This document shows positions 49,401 to 60,700 of a DNA stretch of 64,000 nt, in pieces (position 1 is the first letter of the stretch; every line of letters begins with the position of its first letter). Source of the stretch: Effrenium voratum. Taxonomy: Eukaryota; Sar; Dinophyceae; Suessiales; Symbiodiniaceae. A program made the translations under genes and the position numbers. Location of the stretch: contig CAUJNA010001000.1 of assembly GCA_963377175.1 (NCBI GenBank), positions 5,001-69,000 on the forward strand, given 5' to 3'. The notes beneath the pieces are model-generated. The model searched no databases, was not told the DNA's origin, and saw only the letters and a list, made by a program, of their open reading frames with translations.

Positions 49401-52400
49401 CATGTAGTCAACCTCTGGGCTTCTGGCCCAACCATGAATGTGTCTCGTTTTCCTCGATGTAGCCCAAGGATGTGAAACTCACTGCGTCCCATGTCCTTGC
49501 CACTGTGATCTCTGTGGCTGGGCTGTACTCGGCAATCCTTGTGAGTCCTGTCATGGCCATGTTGTACCTTCAATGTACAGGGAAAGTCCTCACCAAATGT
49601 AAAATGGCTGCAACAAATATCAAGGACACTGTCTGAGACATGTATGAAATCTCATGCAGTAAAATGTGCCTGAGGATGTAAAAGAGGTGGTCAGAGTCGT
49701 AAAGACAAAGATGAACCCAAAGTTATGTATCTAAACCAGGAAAAGTTGTACTGTCTCCAGGGCAGGTCCATGGCTATACCTAACCTGAAGCAAAAAAAAC
49801 ATGTGTGCCGGCTGCTTAGTTGTGAAACATACACGTGTGTCAACTGCGCAACTGTTGTTTAACATACTGTGCAACTGTGTGAAACCGGTGTTGTGTGACC
49901 TTACAGGCCAACGTTGCACAGGTGCTTGTTGAGAGTGGCGCAGCTGACAAACTTTGTCAGCAGGTCTGCTGGGTTGTCTTCAGACCTTTCTTTGTGCATT
50001 GAAATGATTTTGCTTTTGACAAGTTGTTGTATGAAGAGGTGTCGTAGCTCGATGTGTTTTGCTTTCTTTGATGTACCTTCTCTCATCGCTATTGATTTTG
50101 CTGCACTGCTGTCTGTGTGCATCCTGATGTTGATGCGTACTTCAAATGCTTCCTTTATGAAGTTGCTGATGTAGAGGCTTTCCTGTGCTGCTGTACCAAT
50201 TGCGTACAGTTCTGATTCTGCTGATGGTTCTGCTGCCATAATGTACTGCTGCTCCAAAGAAGTACAGTACAAATCCTGTTGTGCTCTTTCTTGTTGTTTC
50301 ACATGATGCCCAATTGGCATCTGTGTATGTGTCAATGTTGAGTGGTATTCGCTTGTCCTGTGTCTGTATCTTTGGTCGCAAGTTGTGTCGCATGCGCCTT
50401 GCGCCCTTGAGATACCTGATCATGCGCTTGAGCTTCTTGTTGTCAAACTGTGTTGGTGCTTGTAACGACCTTGCTAGCTCTTTTGCTCCATAGCTGATGT
50501 CTGGTCGTGTGTATGCTAGCCATTGTATCTTGCCAACAAGCCGCCTGTATCGTTTGTGCTGTTCGCGGTCAAGTGGTGCTTCGTCTTCTGCTGTACCTTT
50601 CATGTGTGACACCCCTGGTGATGGTGCTGGGTTGCATGTAGCCATCCCTGACTCTTCCAGGATGATGTCAACATAGTCGTTGTTCAAACTGATGTCGATG
50701 TAATCACCTCTGTGTGAGATGTTCCTTCCAAGGAAGTGGATTGTTGATCCAACTGTTAGGTCGCCGGTGTGTCTAAGTAGAACTTCCTTTTGTATTCTGC
50801 TGAACAGTGTGTTGATGATGCTTTGTACTCCTATGAATAGGAGATCATCTACATAGATCATAATGTAGACCAGGCAATCCTTTGACCTGTAGACATTGCT
50901 TTCTGTTGTGCATCTCACCAATTTGAGTGTGACTGTGAGAATGTGTGCTATGTGGTCTTGCCATTGTTTTGGTGATGATCTTAGACCATAGATTGCTTTG
51001 TTTAGCCGCCACATTATGTGTCTGTTTTCTTCATTGTAGAACTCGTGTGGTGGTCTCATTACCAGATTGTGTGAGATGGCTGCTGCATGTAGAAATGCAA
51101 CACTCACATCTCCTGTACAGACCGACCAGTTGTACACCAGTGCCATTGTAAGAAGCACTCTCAAGATGCAAAACAATGGTGTACTTGCAAAGAGTAGGTC
51201 ATGGTCTGTAACGGGTTCTGTGTAGCCTTTTGCAAACAATGCATGCTCGTACTTCATTGTGTTTTGTTTTTAGAACCCATCTTGATTCAATCATTTGTTG
51301 TACTTCCTTCTTCATGCCTTGTGCTACCTGTTGTGGATCCAGGCCTTCTGTGTCATGTATGATCGGCTCTAGTAGGATCCTTTCATTTTCGATTTCTTGT
51401 ATGTCTTCATTGGAGGTTGTCTCCATTTGTTTACCATCCTTTGTTGTGAACTTGATGGCATTGATTCTCATCTTGCCTTTTGGTTGCTCTGCTGTTGTAG
51501 GTCGCTCAAGTGTTTGTCTCTCTGCTGCGGTGCGTTGTTGCTTGCCGGCGCTGCCTTCTGCTACTGTATCATCTCTTTCTCTTGTCTGTGATGTGTGCGG
51601 TGGTGCTGGCAGTGCTGGTCGTTTCTGATGTGCCGAAAATGTAGCCATAGGTGATGTTGGCTCTGCTGCCCTCTTCTGCTTTGGCTGTTGTTCGCTCGAC
51701 TGTGCTGTGCTCTGTCTCTTGTTTTCTGCTGCTGCGCTTGTTGCTGCATCCTTCTGTGATGTAATTGCTTTGCCTGCTGATGGCATTGTTACCGGTGGTG
51801 TGAGAGTCGGTGTAGGCAGTGCTCATGCTGGTGTCTTCCATGGACCTGTGTGTACCACATTCCAGTAGTTGCTGGTTGTATTTGTGAGGCATTATCTGCC
51901 TTCTGATTGTCCTTGCTCTGACAATCTTGTTGTAGATCCCGATGAGGGATTCGCCTGTAGTTGTATCCTTGCCAAGCCAGATCCCGTTGTAGAACCTTGG
52001 CTCTAGTTTTGGAAAATGTTTTAGTGTTGGTAGCATGTGTTGCACTGTCTCACCAAACTCGCACAATGGTGTATGTCGTTCTCTGTTCCATCTGTTGAAG
52101 TAGCTTGTGCATCCATTGCTGTGCAAAGCATACCTGTTCATAATGTATGCACTGTGTCGGACGATCCAAGGCATGAGTGGATGTTTCATTGGAATGTCTC
52201 TGTTGTAGTCTTGCTTGATCTGTGCCTTGAGTGTTCTAATTTGTGCAAACAATGTTCTGTGTGCTCGTTCTACTCCTCCTTGTGATTGTGAACTGTATGC
52301 TCCTGAGTTCCTGGTTGTGATGTTGCCGTTCTTGCTTGCTACTGTTGTAATGAGCGCTGTCAGGAAGTCTTCCTGATCTGATTGTAGTATTGTGTGTGTG

Positions 52401-55400
52401 TGTTGTTCTTCCACACTCAATGAGGAAGTGCTGTAGCTGTGTGACTGCATAGTCAAAGAGCATCCTCTTGTCGCTCAATTGTATTGCCATGATCATCCCA
52501 GATTGGATGTCAATTGCTGTGAGGAATGGATGTACCTTGTTGTCATCAAAGCCCCTGATGTAGCCGAAGTCCAGCTGTATAATTGGAAGCTTGCTGTGCT
52601 GTTTTGGATGGTTGTTTTGTCTGCCTCTTGCTTGTACGCATATCGGACACCAACTCCTGTAAGGGAGGTGTGTGGCATTGTGCTCCAAAATCTCCTGTGG
52701 TGTAGGGTGCTTGGGTGCCTGTACTGCTTTTGCTCTTGTGCCTTGTTGTTGTTCTTCATCATCTGACTCGAGCTGTGTAGGGAACTCCTGACGTTCCTCG
52801 AAATTTGCCCAGCCTGTCCAAGGCTTGTCCGACGTCTTTGCTTGTTGTGTTGTCCATTCGTCTTCTACTAGTCTTGTGTTGCGTGCTTCTCCTACTGGTT
52901 GTACCTTGGTCTGTCTCCAAGGTGTAAGCCGCCGAATGTCTGGCCCGTCATGTGTCTGCTCTGGTATGGAAAATGCTGTGCGTGGCTCAATGTGTACTCT
53001 CTTCCAATATGGGCCTTCTCTGTACCAGTAGTCTCCTCCATGGTGTACTTCTGAAGGATGTGGAAGTCCTTGTCCAGCTACACCTTTAGTGGTGTGTGGC
53101 GCTGATGTGTCCTGAACTGTTGGTGGTGTTGTTTTCTCCTTCAGCCGTGTGCGCGGTCTGTACTGAATCACTTGTGGTGTCACCTTCTGTGGCGCACTCT
53201 TTGGCTGTGTCTTTGTTGCAAGCTGTTGCTGTATTGCCTCTGGCAATGTTGTGCCTTTTTTGACCCTGAATGTTGTTTCTCCTTTCCACATTTGCGGTTG
53301 TGCTCTGTTTGGCACTTCCATTGTTTGATACTTGTCTTCAAACGTGTTCGTTGTACCATCCTTGAGTCTGATGGTTGTTTTCCTGTAGTCCTCCAGTTGT
53401 TCTGCTGGGACTGGACACTGTGTTCTCGAAGGTGTGAAGAGTGTCTTTCTGTGTTGCCTGTGTACTCTGACAAGTTCACCTTGTGTATTGAACTGCCAGT
53501 AATCTCCTGCATAGCCTGTGTCTGCAGGACCTTGTGGTGTCAGTGTTGTGGTCGGTGCTATCATGCCGATCTGTCCTTGGTCCGTGTATCTGTAGCTTTG
53601 TTCCTTTTGGCAATGCTGTGATTTCTGCTTGTAGGAAGAACAGGCCATTTCTGCTCTCCAATGTGCTGTTAAATCCTTTGATGCGATGTAGCCTTGGATT
53701 GTCATCCAGTGTAAGTTGGAAACCTTGTTCCACCAGCCTTGTGACTGAAAGAACCGGCTGTTTAACCTCACAAACATAAAATGGTATGACAATGTGTTGT
53801 CCGCTGTGGTTTGTCACGCAAACCCATCTGTACCCATAAAGCCTGATGCGCTGGTTGGTCACTGTTCTGAGTTGTGGTCCTGTTTCATGTTCAAGTTGGT
53901 GTAGTGGAAAGTGTGGTGCAAACCATGGTGGGCATACATGTGTAGCCGCACCACTGTCAATCATAAGACTGACCCGCTTGTTGTCTTCCGAGAGTTGTTG
54001 CGCTGCGCCAATCATGGCAATTGTTACTTCTTGTAATCCTGAGATGGGTACTGCTAATGGATCCGCCATTTGTGGCGGTTGTGGTTATGCTAGTTGTTGT
54101 ATGTGTGTCTGATCCTGGTGGTACCAGTTGTTGTCATAGTGTGACTGACTGTACCAGTCATCTGTCTGGTCATTGGTGTCGAAGTTGCCAGTATCGCAGT
54201 TGTAGATCGCCACTCTGCATTGTTTGGCCATGTGTCCTGGTTGTCCACATCTGTAGCAGACATTTGTTGCTTGCTTTCCTTTTATCCTTTTCCTCCTTGT
54301 TGGTTGCTGTAGTGTCCTTTTCCTTTTCCTTTGTTGTTGTATCCTTTTCCTTTGGCATATCCTTGTTGTCCTTTGAAAGGATTTCCTTGTCCAACCGGTT
54401 GTTGATTGTACTTACCTTTTCCTCCTTTATAGTTGTTGTAGCCGAAGTTGTTGCCGTAGCCGCCGTAGCCTTTGCCTTTGTTGTGTTTTCCTTTGCCTTT
54501 GTGCTTGCCCTTCTTCCCTTTTCCTTTGTTGTACCATGTTGATCCTATGTCCATTGGTGCCGGTCCTTGATTGTTGTTGCTGCCTGATGTGATTGACTGT
54601 AGTCTGGTGAATGACGCTGTTGCTCTGTAGTAATGAACACCATCGATCTGATCTGTGCGTATGTTGTGATGTTTCCTGCTTGTAGTTGTAAGTGCTGCTG
54701 TAGTGGTCCTTTTGTTTCATTGAGTAGCACTGCGATTTTAGCTGCATCTGGTAGTAGTGTATTGCTGTCTTGTTCGTACCTTGAGAGTTGGAACTCCCAT
54801 GTTGTAAAGCTCTCTTCGAACTTCTGTTCATCAAGTTGTGGCTTGAGCAGCTTTGTAAGCTATCCAATGCTCCTTGTACCAAGAGGTATGGAGTGCCTTG
54901 CATGTATAAGCCGCCATGTTTCGAATCCGTTGCCTTGCATGTTTTGTCTGCAGATTGTAGATGCTGGTCCATCGCACGTGCTCACTAGGATGTAGTGCAA
55001 GTTGTTGCTCAGTTGTATCCATTGCTCTGCAACTTGTTGCGAAGGTGCTGCGTTCTCAAGTTGGTCATTTGTAACTGGTCCTGCTGATTGCTCTGACTGT
55101 CTAAGCAGTCTATTGTATTCTGAGTCTTGTAGTCCCAGGTATGCTATCATCTTGTACTTCCATTCTTCGAAGGTGTTGTATTCGCCATTGAAGCGTGGTG
55201 GTGATATCTTGTATCTGTGGATTCCTTCCAGCTGCTGCTGTTGTGGTTGTTGCTCTTGTTGTTGTTGTGCCATGTTACTCACTACTATGTACCTCAGCCT
55301 GTGAGTGCGTGTTGGAGCTCACCCTGGGTAGTGTAGTAGGATCGTGTACCAGGGATCACTGCTCCGCTACCATGTTAAAGTTGGACTGACAGTGTAAATA

Positions 55401-57674
55401 CCTGATGACCTGTGTGTGTCAGCACGGCACTTGTTGTTCTCAGGCGCAAGCTGTGGTCTCTATTGTAAACAGGCTCAAGGCCTTGATCATGTAAAGGTGC
55501 AAAGGGAATGTACAAGGGTGGATGTATCTTAACAAATACATATATATATATATGAATACATACACTGTAGATAAACTACATGTAGAATACCTGTGTGCGT
55601 GTCCGTGCCCGTGCGTGTGTATTACCCCTACGGCATTCTTGTCTGTTTGCGCCTGGAACCGGCCAGTTCCAGAGGCGAACGAGGTGCTGCAGCAGGCGCA
55701 GCAGCGCCGCCAGCAGCAGCTGCGACACCAGCTGCCAGGTGCAGGGCGCGTAGAGGTCCTCCGCCGTGCAGAGCCCCAGGTGCCCCCGCAGCTGCCGCCC
55801 TGGAGTGGGAGGCGGGAGGCGGAGGCTGGGGGGAGGCTGGGGAAGTGGAAGGCGGGCTGGGGGGAAGAGGAGGGAGGGAGGGGGGGGAGCTGGAAGTTGT
55901 TCTTCTGGGATTGGGTTTGGAGGGAAGTGAAAGGACTGAAGGGGACTCCCCATCATGCTTTTACAATGGCGGCCGCGCATGGCACCTAGTTATGACGACT
56001 GGTCTCCAACCGGCTTCAACTTCTCGGCAGAAGTGGAGGATCGCGTCATGCGAGCCAAGGCGTTGTCTCCAAGCGGAATCCAATAGAACTGCTCCGTGAT
56101 CATGATCCGCACGAGGAGTTTTCAATATATATAAAATGGAGCTCATACGACCATAGCATGCTCAGGAGGTGTGTTGCCCATGAATTGAGATGCCGGCCTG
56201 ATTAGCCATAGGCTGAGCACAACGACATCAAATAGTCGTCGTGTCACAACTTGTCGAAAGGAGCAACATGAAACCAACATGTTCGGAAGATTTCTTACTT
56301 TGGGCACATCCTCAAGCAAACAAGGGAGGTGGAAGGAGCGCGGTTTGTCCTAGAATCTATTTTACGTACAGGCTCGGTCAACATGCTCAGTGGTCTATGG
56401 TCAATGTGAGAGGGACATGGGCCACAAAAAAATGATTTACCCATGTCCATTCCCGAACCGCATATCTTGGATCATGTGCGCTTCTACTGCCAAGCTGCCT
56501 ACGGGTGTCGTTTAGATGCATTTGGCAAATGAACCAGCAATGGGGTTGCCCAACTGATAGGATGTCCTAAGTTGACTATTACTGACTTGCCCAAAGCCGA
56601 CCTTCGCTCCGGTTCTTGACTGCTCCTTCCGCCCTTCTACTCACCTTCGCACAGTATTACCCTTGCATTCGCCTGTGTTGGGGTGCTAGCCAAAAAAAGT
56701 GGAGGGTTCCTCAAAGAAATACACCAAACAAATCTGAAGGTTTGCCCCGTGAACAACAATACTCCTCCTGGGTTTTCCTGCGTCAAGCATTGAAGAAAGC
56801 CCCTGAGCTGATGCGCATGACGACTTCATGGCAAATCTTGCTGCCAAAAACAGGCAGCCTCTGCTCCCTGTTGGGAACCTTCAGAGAAAAAGAGTCTCAA
56901 TTTGTGAGGCCCTTCCAACGGACCTTTCTTGCTGAATTGTTCAATGCCCGGCTGTCTTTAAGGAAGGGTTTTTCATAGGCCGTTTCAAGCATACACAAGC
57001 AGCACAATCAAACTTGGCAACAAAGAGGTGATCTCTTTCAACCGCCACAAACAGCGAAGCTACTGCACCCGCATCTTCCGCGGATCGCGCCTGATCCCGC
57101 ATCGCAGGCTTCGAAGAGGGCGTGGATTGCGTCAGAGCTGAGCACACGAGTCATAGCCAAGGGGAAAGACGTCAGTGTCGTCACCAGCGCAATGGCCGTG
57201 ACCTGTGGTCTGATGGAGGAGAAACGGCTTGTTTGGTGTGCAGTGTACCAAATGGTAACCAAACAGGTAACAAGTGTCACCTAGTGCAATTAATCAAACT
57301 ATAATCCTCGTGGCTTTGCCATGTCAAACACGTCCAGTGTACTCAAAATGGGTTGCCGCTGTGTTTGCCCACGACATACCAGCCATGTTGCTATGGTAGC
57401 ATCGAACTGACTTTGCAAGAAGCGCTTGGCTAACGTGCGTCAAGGACGGACAGAATTTGGGCAAGCATCCTGTGTGTGTGTGTGCGTGTATATGTTGGCG
57501 TCTGCTTGATCGCTGGTGTGTTGTTTGCTGGCATTTGATTTGCTTGTTGGTGTGCGTGCTTGCTTGGTTGCTTGCTTGCTTGCTTTCTTGCTTGCTTGGT
57601 TGGTTGCTTGCTTGGTTGCTTGTTTTCTTGCTTGCTTGCTTGCTTGCTTGCTTGGTTGGTTGCTTGGTTGGTTG

Positions 57675-57705
<31 letters not shown>

Positions 57706-57712
57706 CGCTTGG

Positions 57713-57788
<76 letters not shown>

Positions 57789-60700
57789 CGGCTCACGCGC
57801 TTGCTCGCTCGCTCGTCGGCTTGCTTGCCTGCTTGCTTCAAAGCTTGCTTGCCCAGTCGCTCGTTTGTTTTCTCAGTTGCTTTGCGGGTTTGTTGATATA
57901 GCAGTTTGATGCTGTCTTGGCATGGCGAATTGTTTGTTTCTTATGTGTCTTTGTGTCTTTGCTTTGTTGTGTATGTATTTCTTCGTTTATTTGTGGCTTT
58001 GTTTCTCAGTTTCTTCGTGTCTGTGTTCTTTTGCTTCTTTGCGTGACTCGTATTTCTTGTAGGTTTGAATAAGTTGTGTCTGTTTGTCGCTTATTTCTTG
58101 CTTAGCTATGTGTTTGCTTTGCTGTTTATTTGCTTCTTGCGTCTATATTGGTTTGTTTGCCTTCCTTTTGTCCTTGCTCCAGTGCTTCTTAGTTTCCTTG
58201 TTTCGTGTTACATGTCCTTCTGAGCTTCTTTGCTTTGCATGGTGTTTGTTGTTGTTCGTCGTTCCTTTATCTGCCTCTTGTTTGCTCGTTTCTTTGACTA
58301 GTTGTGTCTTCTTCTTTTCTTTCGCTTTCTTCTTTGGATATGTGTGATTATTTGCTTCGTTGCTTCTTGTTTCTGCGTTGGTGTTTCTTGTTTCCTTGTT
58401 TCCTTTTTTCCCTCGTTCCTTGTTTCCTTGTTTCCCTGTTTCCTTGTTTCCTTGTTTCCCTGTTTTCTTGTGTCCTTGTTCCTGCGCTTCTTTGCTTCCT
58501 GGTTGACTGAACTCTTTGTTTCTATCTGCAGGGGGCACTTTCTCAAACTGAGACCTACAATAGCATCTCGCCAAAGAGTACGGAAGTTCCAACTTCCCAC
58601 CGAGGCCAGCACTCTGTTCACCATCAGAGGGTTTACTCCCGCTTCCCAACGTATTTCCATCAGGGAATCAATCTGCTCAGAGGTAGCGGAAAGCCTCTTG
58701 AATGCGCGCAAAAAGGCCGCACGCCTCTGCCACGGGGTGCACGCGCTGCCGGAAAGAGGGGAGCATCCGCAAGGCGGACCACTGCACATTCACCGCGTTG
58801 AAGAGTGCGCCGATCAAACCCCCCAAAACCCCCAGCACCGCAAAGACCAAGTACCTCAGGCGCGGTACTTCTCCGCGCCAAATCTTTTGAGGGACCCCTT
58901 TGTGACACGTTGGTGTCAAAATTCAGAGCGCGCGGCATTTGGGGCCCTCTTTAACGCGAACGTGGAACCAGTTTAGCACCCGCTGGGCACACAATAACAG
59001 GAAGTTTGCACAAGAAAAGAGTTGACCGCCCTGTTGGCCTGGCTGCCTGGCTGCCTGGCTGTCCCCGAAATAAATTCCCGAAGTGGGCCAAGCGGCTCGA
59101 CTGGGTGGCATGCCGTGCTGTACTCGACGCTGAAGAGAGTCAGGCCTCGGGGCGGAGTCAGGGGAGTTCCTCTGGACACATCGCCTCCGGCGGAATACAA
59201 ATTCATCTGTCGCATGACCAAGCTCTTGAGGTCTGAAAGGTATATACTCCATGATCCCCGCAGGCTCCAATTGTCCGAAAGGAACACATGAGAATGTTGC
59301 CAAGTGAGAGGTTCCCCTCAGCACCTCTCATAGTGCATACCCCCATCTCAACTTCCAGTGCTCTGGCAAACTGGCCAACGTGATCCAAACCTCGTCCCCA
59401 TAAAAGAACACAGCCGAAAACCCACAAGAAGCCAATGACACGCAATGGCCAAAACCCTCTTGGCAAGGCAAGCGGTTTTTCAAAGCGCTTTTTCAAAAGC
59501 TCCTTCGGCTTGTACACCGACCAAATGTTTTTGGCGGATTTCCCACGCACCGAGCGGGCGGCCCTGGGTGTTGGTGGTGTTGATCACCGACAGCACGATG
59601 GCGGCGGCCATGGCCGCGGTGAAGGACTTCACCAGAGTGCGGCTCGGGAAGAAGGTGCTCACCTGCCAAGCCGCAACTCCAGGCGAAACCCGAAACCCCC
59701 CCCACACGACCCCCCAAGCGGAAATTCCGCTGTTTGGGAGATCTGTGTGGAGCCTTTGCTGTTGTCACACAAGGGAAAAATAAGCACTGGCGCAAAAATG
59801 TGTGCGCGTGTGACGGCGGAGTAGAAATGTTTAAAAAAGTGCAACCCTCTGCGGTTTTGGTCACAATGGGATGCTCAAAAGTTAGCCTGTTCGCGACGCC
59901 TGGTCGGAGCGATCGTGATCGGCACTTTCGCAAGGTCAGGCACAGATATCGTGGCAGGCGCAGCACTTTCTCAGGGTCAGGTAAAGATTTCGTGACAGGC
60001 GCAGTGCTTTCGCAAGGTCTGGCACAGAATAAAAAAAACTGGTGAGGGATGACAAACAGCAAGAAGAGAAACAGAAATAAGAAAGCAAAGAGAAAGAGAA
60101 TAGACTACAGTTCTTAAATGTGCTTGTATGTTTGAAACTTGCACCCGCCGGCTTCACATTTACGGTTTGCAATAAAGGTGCTGATGGGTGTTGGGCTACT
60201 GGGGTATCTTCAATGGTAGACTCCTTGAGCAAACCTCACAACCCTTATCTACAAAAGAGGAGGCCGTCCACCGAGCCACAGTTGAGACCCACTTCCCAAA
60301 GCGCACACACACACACACACACACCTTGGCAGGAGCTTCATGGGCAGAAAGCACACGGGATGTGTGTTCAGAAGGACTGAGTCGGTTGCTTGAAGTTTGG
60401 CCTGCAGACAATGCAGCTTGGCTGTTTGCTCAAATGACTGCTGTGGAAGCTGTCCATCTTGTAAAACCCTTGCCCATCATGCAAGATCAACCTGCCACAG
60501 GCATTGCAAGTTCAAACTCATGAACAACCGCAAGACCCTAAAATTGGTTTGCTCCAAGCGCCTTTCCAGGCAACAAAGCAGCGGCGACCAAGGAAACCAT
60601 CAATCCAAAGCACCAGAAATAGGAGAAAAATCCAAATGAAAAGCACAAACAATCCAGAAATCCAAACAGAAAACCAGAAATCCAAAGCACCACATGAAAT

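Larger units (their letters stand above)
48353..55534 (-). mobile_element. Ty1/copia LTR retrotransposon, 7182 bp, structurally complete
   Basis: Two identical 162-bp LTRs (48353-48514 and 55373-55534) with TGTTAA...TTAACA ends flank a minus-strand gag-protease-integrase-RT-RNase H region. Integrase ahead of reverse transcriptase is the copia order. AATAC duplications bound the element. A primer-binding site follows the 5' LTR, and a short purine tract (AAGGTGGGG on the minus strand, 48515-48523) precedes the 3' LTR. The reading frame is interrupted by one stop and about seven single-base frame changes, so this copy cannot make an intact polyprotein unless recoding occurs. It sits in the CLC intron 46495-55652, in the same orientation as the gene, about 120 bp beyond the exon ending at 55653. 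Confidence 0.97.

Noticed and set aside
57440..57909. Leu/Ala/Cys-rich and Lys/Gln/Ala/Ser-rich frames
   Set aside because: Produced by the (TTGC)n microsatellite.
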